From Pseudaquidulcibacter sp041917055 (lineage in GTDB: Bacteria > Pseudomonadota > Alphaproteobacteria > Caulobacterales > Aquidulcibacteraceae), in assembly GCA_041917055.1 (NCBI GenBank), contig JAYRYJ010000001.1, forward strand, positions 248,001-312,000: a stretch of DNA of 64,000 nt. Direction: 5' to 3'. Position 1 is the first letter of the stretch, and each line of letters opens with the position of its first letter. The notes beneath the pieces are model-generated. The model made no database searches, was not told the origin of the DNA, and was given only the letters and a program-made list of their open reading frames with translations. This document shows, piece after piece, positions 36,698 to 46,368 of this stretch. The translations under genes and the position numbers were made by a program.

Positions 36698-36839
36698 ATT
36701 TCTAATCTGTCCTCAAACTCGCACCCCTCTAATTTATGACCGCGAAAGGCAGGAATTGGTTTCAAAAGCTGCAAAATTGGCCTATCCAATTCGCGAAGGC
36801 GTTCCGATTATGCTTATTAATGAAGCGCGCGAATTATAG
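36669..36839 (+). CDS. Trm112/UPF0434-family small protein
   Basis: A 56-residue protein. ICPQTRTPLIYDRERQEL followed by AYPIREGVPIML is the Trm112/UPF0434 signature. The ATG lies inside the last 29 bases of the preceding gene in another frame, so translational coupling is likely. Most homologues have CPxC; here the second Cys is Thr, as in many bacterial members, so zinc binding is doubtful. In eukaryotes Trm112 activates methyltransferases; the bacterial role is unknown. Confidence 0.85.
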   Translation: MNQQNGKIFEFLICPQTRTPLIYDRERQELVSKAAKLAYPIREGVPIMLINEAREL

Positions 36840-38606
36840 TCATAATTCAATCGGCGTATTCAAAACCATTGCTTTTGCGAATTTCATTGGTGGCGAGCCG
36901 TATGAAAGAATTTTATTGTGATATTCCTTCAGATTGAACTTTTTGCCTTTTAGTTTTTTATAGGCCGCACGCGCATCTATATGTTCTAAAAATCCAACGA
37001 AATAAGTTGCCAATTGTGTGATGGAAATTTGGGCGCGCCGCCATTTTCCGCGTGCTTCGCTTTCCTCTTGAAACGCAGTTTGGGTAAGCAATTCCATCAT
37101 TTCGCTCTCGCTCATATTTTCGCAATGAATTGCCTGATCAATCAGGGCATTGGTTATTGTGCGAAGTTGAATTTTCAATTGCGTCAATTCATAAAGCGGA
37201 TCATCACTTTTAAAGCCATTTTCAACCATCATTTGTTCAGCGTAAACCGCCCAACCCTCAATAAATGAGCCAGACGACAAAATGGCGCGCAATACCGAAT
37301 TATAGGTGTTTGCATGGAAGATTTGAACATAATGCCCAGGCATTGCTTCGTGAACCGCAATATCTTGAATCCCACGATTATTATATTCGCGTAGGAAAGA
37401 ATTCGCCCTATCCTCATTCCAATCGTCAGGAATTGGCGAAACTGCGTAAAAAGTCGCAAGATTTTTATCAAGTGGCCCCGGGCTGTCACAATATGCCACG
37501 GCATAGCCACGTTGAAACTCCGGCATAAGAATGATTTTTACGGGACCATCAGGTAGGGTGATTAAATCTTTTTCAACAACGAATTCGCGTGCGATTTCTG
37601 TCATTTTTTCTGATGTGGCGACCAAATCATTGCGGTTTGGTCTTTCGGCGGCGGCCATATCAATGGCTTGCTTGATGGTCTTTTGTTCAGTTTCGAAATC
37701 TGGATGCTTTTTTGGTTTTTCGCCATTAATCGTCTTATAGGCAATGTCATACATTCGAGCGCGCACTTTTTTGATATTTGCATATGCCCTTTGTTTTATT
37801 TGTGCGCGCGAGAGGTTTGAATGCAAAGTATATTTAAGCATCTTATCATATAGCGCCGCGCCAATCCTAAAATCCGCCTTGGCATTGGGTAATAATTGAT
37901 TTTCTATCCATTCTTGATGTGTGTTCACTTCGGCTGATAATTTTGCAATCGCTGCGTTTGCTGCCGCTTGTTCGATTGCGCTCAAAAGTCCAAGTTGTGG
38001 GACAAGCATTTCATCAATCGTGCTTAAAATCCCTTTGTGCTGCGCCGCATAGGTTTGGGCGTATGGCGTAGGGACTTTATCGACTTTCAATTCAGAACGC
38101 ATTGCCGCGAAAATTTCGGGGATTTGTTTAATTCGTTCAACGGCAGCGCGAACGCGGGTTTCAGGCGGCGCAAATTCACGCGCCATCAAATTATAAACCG
38201 CGCCACCGGCGACATTATGATAATAAAGAGGATTCCATGAATATTCCGCCAATTCCTCTATGTTAAAAATTTGCGATTCAAGGGCGTTTTTCAGAATTGC
38301 ATAATCAATCTGTTCGGCGCGCGGCAGGTTTTTCACCTTTGTTTCAGAAAGGCGTGACAAGAATGATTTCAAACTTTGTAAATATATTTCGCGGCCCTTT
38401 GCGCTCAAATCATCGATTTTATTGTCAAATCTATGATCCCCGATTTGTGTCGCATTTACAGGTGCTGAGCTTAAATAGAATTCAAGCCATTCATTAGATA
38501 ATTTCGTGAAGCCGGACGCCCAATTTTGCGCAATGGCCTGATTTCCTAAAAGACCAAAAAAACCGATTGCCGGAAGCGACAAAATCAATTCTCGTTTGTT
38601 AATCAT
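36840..38606 (-). CDS. DUF885 family secreted protein (putative metallopeptidase)
   Basis: About 588 residues from ATG 38606, which has GGAGG upstream; the frame stays open 45 bases further. A signal peptide is visible (SLPAIGFFGLLGNQAIAQ). The DUF885 core has the zinc-like motif VHEAMPGHYVQ (about residue 415) and IEGWAVYAEQMM later, typical of this M32/DUF885-like group. It is probably a periplasmic carboxypeptidase-like enzyme of unknown substrate. It is convergent with the Trm112-like gene, abutting its last base. Confidence 0.87.
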   Translation of the reverse strand: MINKRELILSLPAIGFFGLLGNQAIAQNWASGFTKLSNEWLEFYLSSAPVNATQIGDHRFDNKIDDLSAKGREIYLQSLKSFLSRLSETKVKNLPRAEQIDYAILKNALESQIFNIEELAEYSWNPLYYHNVAGGAVYNLMAREFAPPETRVRAAVERIKQIPEIFAAMRSELKVDKVPTPYAQTYAAQHKGILSTIDEMLVPQLGLLSAIEQAAANAAIAKLSAEVNTHQEWIENQLLPNAKADFRIGAALYDKMLKYTLHSNLSRAQIKQRAYANIKKVRARMYDIAYKTINGEKPKKHPDFETEQKTIKQAIDMAAAERPNRNDLVATSEKMTEIAREFVVEKDLITLPDGPVKIILMPEFQRGYAVAYCDSPGPLDKNLATFYAVSPIPDDWNEDRANSFLREYNNRGIQDIAVHEAMPGHYVQIFHANTYNSVLRAILSSGSFIEGWAVYAEQMMVENGFKSDDPLYELTQLKIQLRTITNALIDQAIHCENMSESEMMELLTQTAFQEESEARGKWRRAQISITQLATYFVGFLEHIDARAAYKKLKGKKFNLKEYHNKILSYGSPPMKFAKAMVLNTPIEL

Positions 38607-38826
38607 TACGCACCTCCACCAATTCGCTTTTTGATAAACATACAATGTCACAGAGGAAGTAACAATCAGCTTTAGCTTGTTTTATTACGCATGGCCCTTG
38701 CTATCGAAGAATATTTTTTCTGAAAGCTACCAATTTCTAATCTCATGTATTTTGGCTTTTTGGTCAAACTAACTAATCAGATTAGACAACGAAACAAAGA
38801 GTCCGACCTATTGCAATATCACTACT

Positions 38827-39345
38827 CTATTGTTTTGCGCCGATAAAAGGTAGGCCGCGGCCTTTTCCGCCGGCGTCTAATCCATAGCCGATTATGAATT
38901 TGTCATCCAATCTAAACCCAACAAAATCAGGCGCGGGGAGGTTCTCGCTTGCGGGCTTTCTTGCCAAAAGACAGGTTAGGACTTCGCTTGCGCCTTTTGC
39001 TTTTAAATATTCTTTAGCAAACGCAACGGTTTTACCCGTGTCATAGACATCATCAACCAACAGAACTTGTCGTTTTGCAATCGGTCTTTGTAAATCCGCA
39101 AGAATATTCAATCGCCCCGACGCCTCTCCATCGCCATAGGACGAAAGCCATAGAAAATCAGTGGCGAGATATTTCTTCTGTCCGGCAAGTGCGCGCAATA
39201 AATCAGCCATGAAAATGAAGCCGCCTTGTAACAGGCCGATTACGATTGCGTCATCGTCAATTCGTGCGGCAATCTCAATTGCCATTTCGTTAATACGTTG
39301 TTCCAATTGGTCTTTAGTGACCAAAACTTCCAAGTTTTCAAACAT
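38827..39345 (-). CDS. hpt: Hypoxanthine phosphoribosyltransferase
   Basis: A 172-residue purine-salvage enzyme that makes IMP/GMP from hypoxanthine/guanine and PRPP. The PRPP motif is QVLLVDDVYDTGKT (about residues 93-106), and GLLQGGFIFMADLL is the first loop. KPDFVGF-like APDFVGFRLDDKFIIGYG closes the active site as in HPRTs. It is divergent from the fhs gene. The preceding 38652-38826 gap shows nothing more. Confidence 0.93.
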   Translation of the reverse strand: MFENLEVLVTKDQLEQRINEMAIEIAARIDDDAIVIGLLQGGFIFMADLLRALAGQKKYLATDFLWLSSYGDGEASGRLNILADLQRPIAKRQVLLVDDVYDTGKTVAFAKEYLKAKGASEVLTCLLARKPASENLPAPDFVGFRLDDKFIIGYGLDAGGKGRGLPFIGAKQ

Positions 39346-39427
39346 GATTGCTTTATATAATTATGCGAGCCAAAGCAAAAGCAGAAATTTTGGTTGCATT
39401 CACAAAATTTTGCGGTGAAAAGTGTGT

Positions 39428-41104
39428 ATGAATAAGATTCCATCCGATATTGAAATCGCAAGAAAAGCTAATATCAGGCCGATTGGCGAAATTGCGAAGA
39501 AGCTAAATATCCCCGCCGATAAAACCCATCAATTTGGTCCGCATATTGCAAAAATTGGCTTGGATTACCTTAATAGTGTTTCTCACAAAGCCAGTTCGAA
39601 GTTAATTTTGGTAACCGCCATTTCGCCGACCCCTGCGGGTGAGGGCAAAACTACCACTACAATCGGTCTTGGTGATGCCATTGCCGCCGAAGGCAAAAAT
39701 ATTATGATCGCCCTTCGCGAACCGTCTTTAGGTCCGGTATTCGGGCAAAAAGGCGGGGCCGCAGGTGGCGGGTATGCCCAGGTATTACCAATGGAAGAAA
39801 TCAATCTTCATTTCACGGGCGATTTTCATGCCATAGGTGCGGCCAATAATTTATTGGCGGCAATGATTGATAATCATATTTATTGGGGCAATGAATTACA
39901 AATTGATACTCGCCGTATTGTTTGGCGTCGTGCTTTGGATATGAATGATCGCGCATTGCGCAATATTAATTGCGGTTTAGGCGGTGCAACAAACGGTTAT
40001 GCGCGTGAAGACGGTTTTGACATTACGGTCGCGTCTGAAATCATGGCATTATTCTGTCTGGTGAAGGATTTTCAGGAATTGGAAACTGCACTTGGTAATT
40101 TGATTATTGGCTATACGCGCGCCAAAGCCCCAATTTTCGCGCGCCAATTGCATGCACAGGGCGCGCTTAGTGTCCTATTGAAAAATGCCTTAAACCCAAA
40201 TTTGGTGCAGACAATAGAGGGGACGCCGGCCTTTGTTCATGGTGGGCCATTTGCAAATATTGCCCATGGCTGCAATTCGATTATTGCCACCAAATCGGCA
40301 CTTAAATTAGCCGATTTTGTGGTTACGGAGGCAGGCTTTGGTGCGGATTTGGGTGCGGAGAAGTTTTTTGACATCAAATGCCGCAAAGGTAATTTAAAAC
40401 CTGATGCGGTAATAATTGTTGCAACCATTCGCGCACTTAAAATGCACGGTGGCGTCGAAAAATCACAATTGGCGAATGAGAATATCGCTGCCTTAGAGGC
40501 GGGTTTTGCAAATCTTAATCGACATATTGAGAATATAAAAAAGTTCGGCATAAATCCGATTGTCGCAATAAACCAATTTGCGTCAGATACACAAAGTGAA
40601 AGCGAAACGCTTTTGTCGCTTTGCAAGAATATTGGTGTCAAAGCCTGTATTTGTAATCATTTCTCAATGGGCAGCAAAGGTGCAAAGGAATTGGCAATCG
40701 CGGCGATTGCGGCCTGTGAAAAGCCCAATAATTTCGCACCGATTTATGAAACTGACATCGCGATTAAAGACAAAATCCTTAAGGTGGCCAAAGAAATCTA
40801 TCGTGCAAGCACTGTCGAATATAGCCATGATGCCGAAAAGAAATTGGCGGATTTTGCGCAAATGGGTTTTGAAAACCTTCCGATTTGCATTGCCAAGACC
40901 CAATATTCTTTCACCAATGACCCCAAACAAATCGGCGCGCCCGGAAACTTTGCGTTACAAGTCCGCGACGTCAGATTAAGTGCAGGCGCAGGTTTTATTG
41001 TGGTCATATGCGGCGATATTATGACCATGCCCGGCCTTCCTAAAATCCCTGCAGCAAATAATATCCGCATTGACGAAAACGGCGAAATTGAAGGCCTGTT
41101 TTGA
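39428..41104 (+). CDS. fhs: Formate--tetrahydrofolate ligase
   Basis: A 558-residue FTHFS that makes 10-formyl-THF from formate, THF and ATP. The P-loop is TPAGEGKTTTTIGLGDA (about residue 66), with LREPSLGPVFGQKGGAAGGG directly after. The ATG at 39428 is preferred to a GTG 6 bases upstream; GGTGA lies at a suitable distance. It supplies one-carbon units for purine and fMet synthesis. The amidohydrolase gene behind it is convergent, only five bases away. Confidence 0.96.
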   Translation: MNKIPSDIEIARKANIRPIGEIAKKLNIPADKTHQFGPHIAKIGLDYLNSVSHKASSKLILVTAISPTPAGEGKTTTTIGLGDAIAAEGKNIMIALREPSLGPVFGQKGGAAGGGYAQVLPMEEINLHFTGDFHAIGAANNLLAAMIDNHIYWGNELQIDTRRIVWRRALDMNDRALRNINCGLGGATNGYAREDGFDITVASEIMALFCLVKDFQELETALGNLIIGYTRAKAPIFARQLHAQGALSVLLKNALNPNLVQTIEGTPAFVHGGPFANIAHGCNSIIATKSALKLADFVVTEAGFGADLGAEKFFDIKCRKGNLKPDAVIIVATIRALKMHGGVEKSQLANENIAALEAGFANLNRHIENIKKFGINPIVAINQFASDTQSESETLLSLCKNIGVKACICNHFSMGSKGAKELAIAAIAACEKPNNFAPIYETDIAIKDKILKVAKEIYRASTVEYSHDAEKKLADFAQMGFENLPICIAKTQYSFTNDPKQIGAPGNFALQVRDVRLSAGAGFIVVICGDIMTMPGLPKIPAANNIRIDENGEIEGLF

Positions 41105-41109
41105 AGTAT

Positions 41110-42405
41110 TTATTCTTTCGCCACAATGCCCGCTTTCATGACGAATTTAACGTCAAGCAAGGTTTTAATGTCCTTATAAGGATCATTGGCTACCGCAATA
41201 ATATCAGCGGCTTTTCCGGTTTCAATTGTTCCGATAAGATTTGACAATCCCAAATGATCCGCGCCATCAATTGTCGCAGATTTTAACGCTTCTTGAGGGG
41301 TAAAGCCCGCTTCGACCATCAAAACAAATTCCATGGCATTATCGCCATGTTTGGAAACGCCCGAATCCGTGCCAAACGCCACTTTGACACCATTATCATG
41401 CGCCAATTTAAGCATGTTTTTCATCATCGGGCCAACTTTTGCCGCCTTTTCTTTTTGTGCTGGCGATAAGGGTGCATTTGGCATTTTCGCCATTTCCGCA
41501 ACCGTGAAACCCGCCAAAGCGGTTGGCACTAAATAAGCACCGGATTTTTTGAAAAGTTCGACGGTGTCTTTATCCATCATTGTGCCATGCTCTATTGAAT
41601 CAAAGCCTGCTTTTAACGCCGCATCAATTCCACCCTTACCATGTGCATGCGCAGTTATTTTGCGACCCATGGAATGGGCAGTATCGGCAACGGCCTTCAA
41701 TTCATCATCAAATAATTGTTGCCCTACACCTGCCGCAGTGTCCGACAAAACGCCGCCGGTTGCGGTTACTTTAATAATATCGGCGCCCAATTTAACTTGG
41801 TAACGCACCGCACGGCGGCAATCATCGGCGCCATCGCAAATGGTTTCTGGTGATAAAATGTGTAAGATATCCTCGCGATAGCCATGAACGTCGCCGTGTC
41901 CACCGGTTGCACTTATCGCAGTTCCAGACGCAATAATGCGCGGGCCGATAATTTTGCCTTCTTCAATCATGTCACGCAAAGCAAAAATCGCGTGTGAGCC
42001 ATCGGCACCCAAATCCACCACTGTCGTAAACCCCGCCTTCAAGGTTTTTTGCGCATTTATCATGCCGATAAAGGCATAATCGCTTTCTTCCTTAGTAACT
42101 GCGTTAATTTTCGACATTGGACCAAGCTCGCCCATCAAATGAACATGGGAATCAATAAGGCCGGGCAAAACGGTTTTATTCTTTAAATCTACAATTTTGT
42201 CGCCCGGACTTGCGGGAACAAAGCCCTTCAAAACATTGGCAATATTTTTACCTTCAATGACAATTGTCATTTCGCTTTGTGAAGCACTACCGGGTTTTGC
42301 TATTAGATTTCCGGCATATATTAGTGTTTTTGGTGATGCATTTTGCGCAAATGCGCCATTTGCAAACAGTGCCGCCCCCAAAATGCCAATGATAATCGCG
42401 CGCAT
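41110..42405 (-). CDS. Secreted amidohydrolase (imidazolonepropionase-like)
   Basis: About 431 residues from ATG 42405, which has GGGGGG upstream and starts a signal peptide (IIIGILGAALFANGAFAQ). The metal-dependent hydrolase barrel shows LPGLIDSHVHLMGE (HxH), KVTATGGVLSD, KITAHAHGKGG, SIEHGTMMD and AFGTDSGVSKHGD (Asp). Similar exported enzymes act as Xaa-Pro or cyclic-imide/peptide hydrolases (prolidase-like). It is expected in the periplasm; the substrate is unknown. Confidence 0.88.
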   Translation of the reverse strand: MRAIIIGILGAALFANGAFAQNASPKTLIYAGNLIAKPGSASQSEMTIVIEGKNIANVLKGFVPASPGDKIVDLKNKTVLPGLIDSHVHLMGELGPMSKINAVTKEESDYAFIGMINAQKTLKAGFTTVVDLGADGSHAIFALRDMIEEGKIIGPRIIASGTAISATGGHGDVHGYREDILHILSPETICDGADDCRRAVRYQVKLGADIIKVTATGGVLSDTAAGVGQQLFDDELKAVADTAHSMGRKITAHAHGKGGIDAALKAGFDSIEHGTMMDKDTVELFKKSGAYLVPTALAGFTVAEMAKMPNAPLSPAQKEKAAKVGPMMKNMLKLAHDNGVKVAFGTDSGVSKHGDNAMEFVLMVEAGFTPQEALKSATIDGADHLGLSNLIGTIETGKAADIIAVANDPYKDIKTLLDVKFVMKAGIVAKE

Positions 42406-42621
42406 TTTCCCCCCGTTATATATTGCTATGGTCATGCTTCTTATTGCACGACCGATCTTTAAAAATATTTATAACAGCGCCCGGCGAAATGGAATAGGGC
42501 TTTCACAAAATTTCAATATTCCGCGCTTCGAGAATATTGCGGTGTGGGCTATGACGGATGGACTTGACTGCCCCCCATTGCGCGGTGTCTATTCTCAAAT
42601 GCAAATGTTTTAGGTTCCAAA

Positions 42622-42921
42622 ATGCCACCAAAACCTGAAAGAATTGAAATTGAAAATGTCCTTCAACCCGGAAAAACCTATCGGGTGGAGGCCGTGAAAT
42701 ATTGGGATGTGCGCAATGCAATTCTCGCGGCACTTCCGCAAAATGGCGGCTTTAATGTTGAAGAAATGTATCAAGCAATTTTGCCCTTGGTTTCGCAAGA
42801 ATTATTTCCAAATGGTGACAAATTGGTATGGTGGATGAAGGCTGCGCAATTGGATTTAGAAGCCAAGGGTATGATAAAACGCCAAAATACTAAGCCGTTG
42901 AGTTTTGTGAGGGTTACTTGA
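42622..42921 (+). CDS. DUF6958-like protein
   Basis: A 99-residue soluble protein. IENVLQPGKTYRVEAVKYWDV and DKLVWWMKAAQLDLEAKG are the segments I associate with DUF6958. It has a helical, possibly winged-helix-like layout with no catalytic residues apparent. The upstream 42436-42621 stretch shows no promoter I can defend. Function unknown. Confidence 0.65.
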   Translation: MPPKPERIEIENVLQPGKTYRVEAVKYWDVRNAILAALPQNGGFNVEEMYQAILPLVSQELFPNGDKLVWWMKAAQLDLEAKGMIKRQNTKPLSFVRVT

Positions 42922-42954
42922 TTCAAGAATTAAAAATACAGATTCCTCATAGAA

Positions 42955-44940
42955 TTATTGTAGAGTTTCCGTTGGGTTTTTTGTCAGTACCCCCTCTACA
43001 AATGAAGCGTAGTTGGCCTGAAGAAACGACGAGACTTGCTCCTCGCTAGCATTATGTTCCAAATTTTCCTTCAAGAACTGTAATCTGGATCTGTTCTCTT
43101 CAATTATTTCACCCCACGTCTTTATGCCAATTTCATAGCGGTTATCTTTAATGATAAGCCGTCGCTTTGAGTCTGGCCCACCTTCAATTCTTCGTTTCAC
43201 ATGGTCATCATAACTATCTGAAATAAGCCAAAAGTGCCACTTTACACCTTCAATTCCAGAAAACCTATCGTCATCATTTATTGCAAAGGCGTATTTTTCT
43301 ATTTGCGAAATGTGCTCGGAATTTAGTTTAACTTTAGGTGCCTTGATTTCTACGACAAGGTTCTCCATATCATTAGCTCTGTGTCTTCGCATGACGCGAG
43401 AAAACATCAAGTCGATTATCCCTTTAGACTTATCTATGATTTTGACTTTCTCGCCTATCGATATTTCTTTTCCAAGCCTATCAGCATAGACTTTTAAAAG
43501 TGTTGTAAGCTCCTTGTCAGAAGCCCACAAGTTAAATTCCTCCCCGAATAGCCAAGCGTTTTGCTCTAATATTTTATGTAATTGACTTCTTTCCTTAAGT
43601 TTTTGTTTGGCTTCAAAATCGAACAAAATGTGAGTTAGACCGGATAAAAAGTTAAGCCTGTCGCTGACAACTTTTACGGCGCTAATTATTCCCGACAAAT
43701 TAGTGAATTCCAATAAATTGGCTAGCTCTTTTTGTTTTCTCGACGGCAACCTAAGCACTTCGTTCAGGATTATTTGTAGCTCCTCTGGACTCTGTTCGAT
43801 TGCACTTTTTAACATTCTTAGGTGCAACTGAGTCTGCTTTGGCGTTAACTCAGAGAATTCGTTTGAGGATTCCTGTACTGTCACTGCCACGATATCGAAA
43901 ACTTGTCTTTCTGCCTTTTCAACTGCTGTAGTTGGATTTCCTTCAAAAGGATAAATTTTAGCTTGTTTCCATTTATCTACCCAAGACTGGGCTTTTTGCG
44001 CAGCCTTTTCGCGATAACATTCTTTTATTTTCGCTTTGGCGACATCAATTGTTGCTTTAACCTCGGGAAGCATCTCTGCAACTTCTATTCGATTACTATT
44101 GTATAACTCGTCAAACAAGGGTGATTTAAGATAGGCAGAAAAACTATACGCTCCCATTTGAAAACGAGTATCTAGCTTTGCGAGAGGAAATCCCAAATGA
44201 TTACAAAGGTGCAAGTGCCGACTTGAGTTAGTCTTCCACTCAATTAGTTCCAATTTTACTGGCAATTCACTTTCTTCGAAAAGTGTCATACCCAGATCAA
44301 AATCTATAGTATTCTCAATAACTTTACTTGGATCTATTAAGTTACCATCAATGAATATCTTGATATTTGGGTAGTCCTTCAAATAAATTGCGAATATTTC
44401 TGAGAATTCTTGGATAGCGTTGTCGGTGGTTATGGAATATTGTGTTTTTTTTAAGTTATGAATCGTTAATGAAGTACCTGTGCGTAAATCCGACAATGGC
44501 TCTAATTCTGAGAGGACGGCTTTTTCAATATCGTTTTCTGAAATGGTTACTGAAAACCTTTGACATACTCCGCCGGATTCAAAATCAGAAGTCCAAATCG
44601 CTAAGTCACCAAGTGAAAGAGCTTTAAATCTCCCTCGACCCTCTTTTCCGTGGAGAAATCGTCCACTCTTCTTTGTCTTAGTAGCTAGTCTTTTCCAAGA
44701 GCCGCCCAAATGCCCAAACCCATTTTTTGCTGCTTCCAATGAAAATCCAGTTCCGTCATCGTGTACGGTAATTGAAGATAGTCCTCCCAATCCATCGAGG
44801 TTTAATTCAACACTTACAGTCATCGCATCCGCGTCCAAGCTGTTCCAAATAAGCTCAGATATTGCTGCAATTGGACTTGCCTTGCTTTGTTTTGCTACAA
44901 AGTCTTTCTCCGCTTCAACTCTTAATTCGGTAGTCGGCAA
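42955..44940 (-). CDS. GHKL ATPase fused to PD-(D/E)XK-type nuclease domain (candidate defence protein)
   Basis: A 661-residue protein. The start is TTG 44940, with AGGAG six bases upstream. The N-terminal Hsp90/MutL-type ATPase has motif N as ISELIWNSLDADAM (E29, N33), G1 as HDDGTGFS (D62, G63, G65) and G2 as FLHGKEGRGRFKA. The C-terminus (about 450-600) resembles a restriction-type nuclease: E460 in LHKILEQNAWLFGEEF, D510 in GIIDLMFSR and EIK at 531-533 in LVVEIKAPK. GHKL-plus-nuclease proteins occur in restriction and MORC-like defence settings. The gene is poor in the GCGC/CGCG words frequent in its neighbours, suggesting transfer. No methylase or partner gene is adjacent. Confidence 0.72.
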   Translation of the reverse strand: MPTTELRVEAEKDFVAKQSKASPIAAISELIWNSLDADAMTVSVELNLDGLGGLSSITVHDDGTGFSLEAAKNGFGHLGGSWKRLATKTKKSGRFLHGKEGRGRFKALSLGDLAIWTSDFESGGVCQRFSVTISENDIEKAVLSELEPLSDLRTGTSLTIHNLKKTQYSITTDNAIQEFSEIFAIYLKDYPNIKIFIDGNLIDPSKVIENTIDFDLGMTLFEESELPVKLELIEWKTNSSRHLHLCNHLGFPLAKLDTRFQMGAYSFSAYLKSPLFDELYNSNRIEVAEMLPEVKATIDVAKAKIKECYREKAAQKAQSWVDKWKQAKIYPFEGNPTTAVEKAERQVFDIVAVTVQESSNEFSELTPKQTQLHLRMLKSAIEQSPEELQIILNEVLRLPSRKQKELANLLEFTNLSGIISAVKVVSDRLNFLSGLTHILFDFEAKQKLKERSQLHKILEQNAWLFGEEFNLWASDKELTTLLKVYADRLGKEISIGEKVKIIDKSKGIIDLMFSRVMRRHRANDMENLVVEIKAPKVKLNSEHISQIEKYAFAINDDDRFSGIEGVKWHFWLISDSYDDHVKRRIEGGPDSKRRLIIKDNRYEIGIKTWGEIIEENRSRLQFLKENLEHNASEEQVSSFLQANYASFVEGVLTKNPTETLQ

Positions 44941-44964
44941 GTGTGTCTCCTTATTAAATGAATT

Positions 44965-46368
44965 TTACAGGCTCTTAACCACACTCTCCGTTACCTTCTT
45001 CGCATCGCCGAATAGCATCATTGTATTTGGCCTGAAGAAAAGTTCGTTTTCTACGCCTGCGTAGCCCGAACCCATGCCGCGTTTGATGAATAGAACGGTT
45101 TTGGCTTTATCAACATCCAAAATCGGCATGCCGAAGATTGGGCTTTGGGGGTCGGTTTTGGCGGCAGGATTTGTAACGTCATTGGCACCAATTACAAAGG
45201 CCACATCGGCCTGACCAAATTCGGTATTGATGTCTTCAAGTTCGAAAACTTCGTCATAAGGAACTTGGGCCTCTGCAAGTAGAACGTTCATATGCCCCGG
45301 CATACGCCCCGCGACGGGGTGAATTGCGTATGAAACTTCAACCCCTTCGGCCTTTAATTTATCGCACATTTCTTTCAATGCGTGCTGTGCTTGGGCCACC
45401 GCCATGCCATAGCCAGGGACGATAATGACTTTTTCGGCGTTTTTCATAATGAATGCCGCATCGTCGGCGCTGCCTTGTTTAACCGGGCGCGCTTCTTTTG
45501 TGCCTGCTGCGCCAACTGCTGCAACTTCGCCGCCAAAACCGCCAAGGATAACCGAAATAAAGCTGCGGTTCATGCCTTTACACATAATGTAGGAAAGGAT
45601 TGCACCCGACGAACCAACCAATGCGCCTGTAATAATAAGGGCATTATTTTCAAGCGTGAAACCAAGTGCCGCCGCCGCCCAACCCGAATAGGAATTAAGC
45701 ATTGAAACAACGACCGGCATATCCGCGCCACCGATTGGAATAATTATGGTAACACCCAAAATAAGGGAAAGCGCAACAATAAGCCCAAACGCCCATTTCG
45801 CATTGCCATGTGTTGAAATCATCACACCAATAAGCGCAAAAATAGCAACCAAAAGCACGATGTTCAACAAATGGCGCGCAGGAAGCAAAATCGGTGCACC
45901 CGACATATTGCCATTAAGTTTGGCAAAGGCAATCAAAGAACCGGTGAAAGTTATCGCACCGATTGCCGTGCCCAAACCAATTTCAATGCATGATGCGGTT
46001 TTTAGCCCCAAAGGTGTCGCAATATGGAATGCCACAGGCGAATAAACCGCTGCTGCCGCAATCAAAACCGCCGCAAGGCCAACAAGCGAGTGAAAGGCCG
46101 CCACAAGTTGCGGCATTGCAGTCATTGCGATTTTGCGCGCCAAATATGCGCCAATGCCGCCACCAATGACAGTGCCCGCAAGGATAAGGCCGATGTTTGC
46201 ACCATCAAGTCGGACACTTGCCAATGTGGTGAAAATGGCAATTGCCATACCAATCATGCCAAACATATTGCCTTGACGCGATGTTGAGGGGCTTGAAAGA
46301 CCACGCAGCGCCAAAATAAACAATACGCCGGATACCAAATAAAAAATTGCTGCAAGTGAGGCGTTCAT
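44965..46368 (-). CDS. pntB: NAD(P) transhydrogenase subunit beta
   Basis: A 467-residue subunit of proton-translocating transhydrogenase. The N-terminal half has many membrane helices. The C-terminal NADP domain III contains VIIVPGYGMAVAQAQHA, HPVAGRMPGHMNVLLAEA and FVIGANDVTNPAAK, all signature. GADMPVVVSMLNSYSGWAAA is the conserved domain II-III link. It makes NADPH using the proton gradient. Its ATG overlaps the pntA2 stop by one base, so it is in the pntA1-pntA2-pntB operon. Confidence 0.96.
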   Translation of the reverse strand: MNASLAAIFYLVSGVLFILALRGLSSPSTSRQGNMFGMIGMAIAIFTTLASVRLDGANIGLILAGTVIGGGIGAYLARKIAMTAMPQLVAAFHSLVGLAAVLIAAAAVYSPVAFHIATPLGLKTASCIEIGLGTAIGAITFTGSLIAFAKLNGNMSGAPILLPARHLLNIVLLVAIFALIGVMISTHGNAKWAFGLIVALSLILGVTIIIPIGGADMPVVVSMLNSYSGWAAAALGFTLENNALIITGALVGSSGAILSYIMCKGMNRSFISVILGGFGGEVAAVGAAGTKEARPVKQGSADDAAFIMKNAEKVIIVPGYGMAVAQAQHALKEMCDKLKAEGVEVSYAIHPVAGRMPGHMNVLLAEAQVPYDEVFELEDINTEFGQADVAFVIGANDVTNPAAKTDPQSPIFGMPILDVDKAKTVLFIKRGMGSGYAGVENELFFRPNTMMLFGDAKKVTESVVKSL

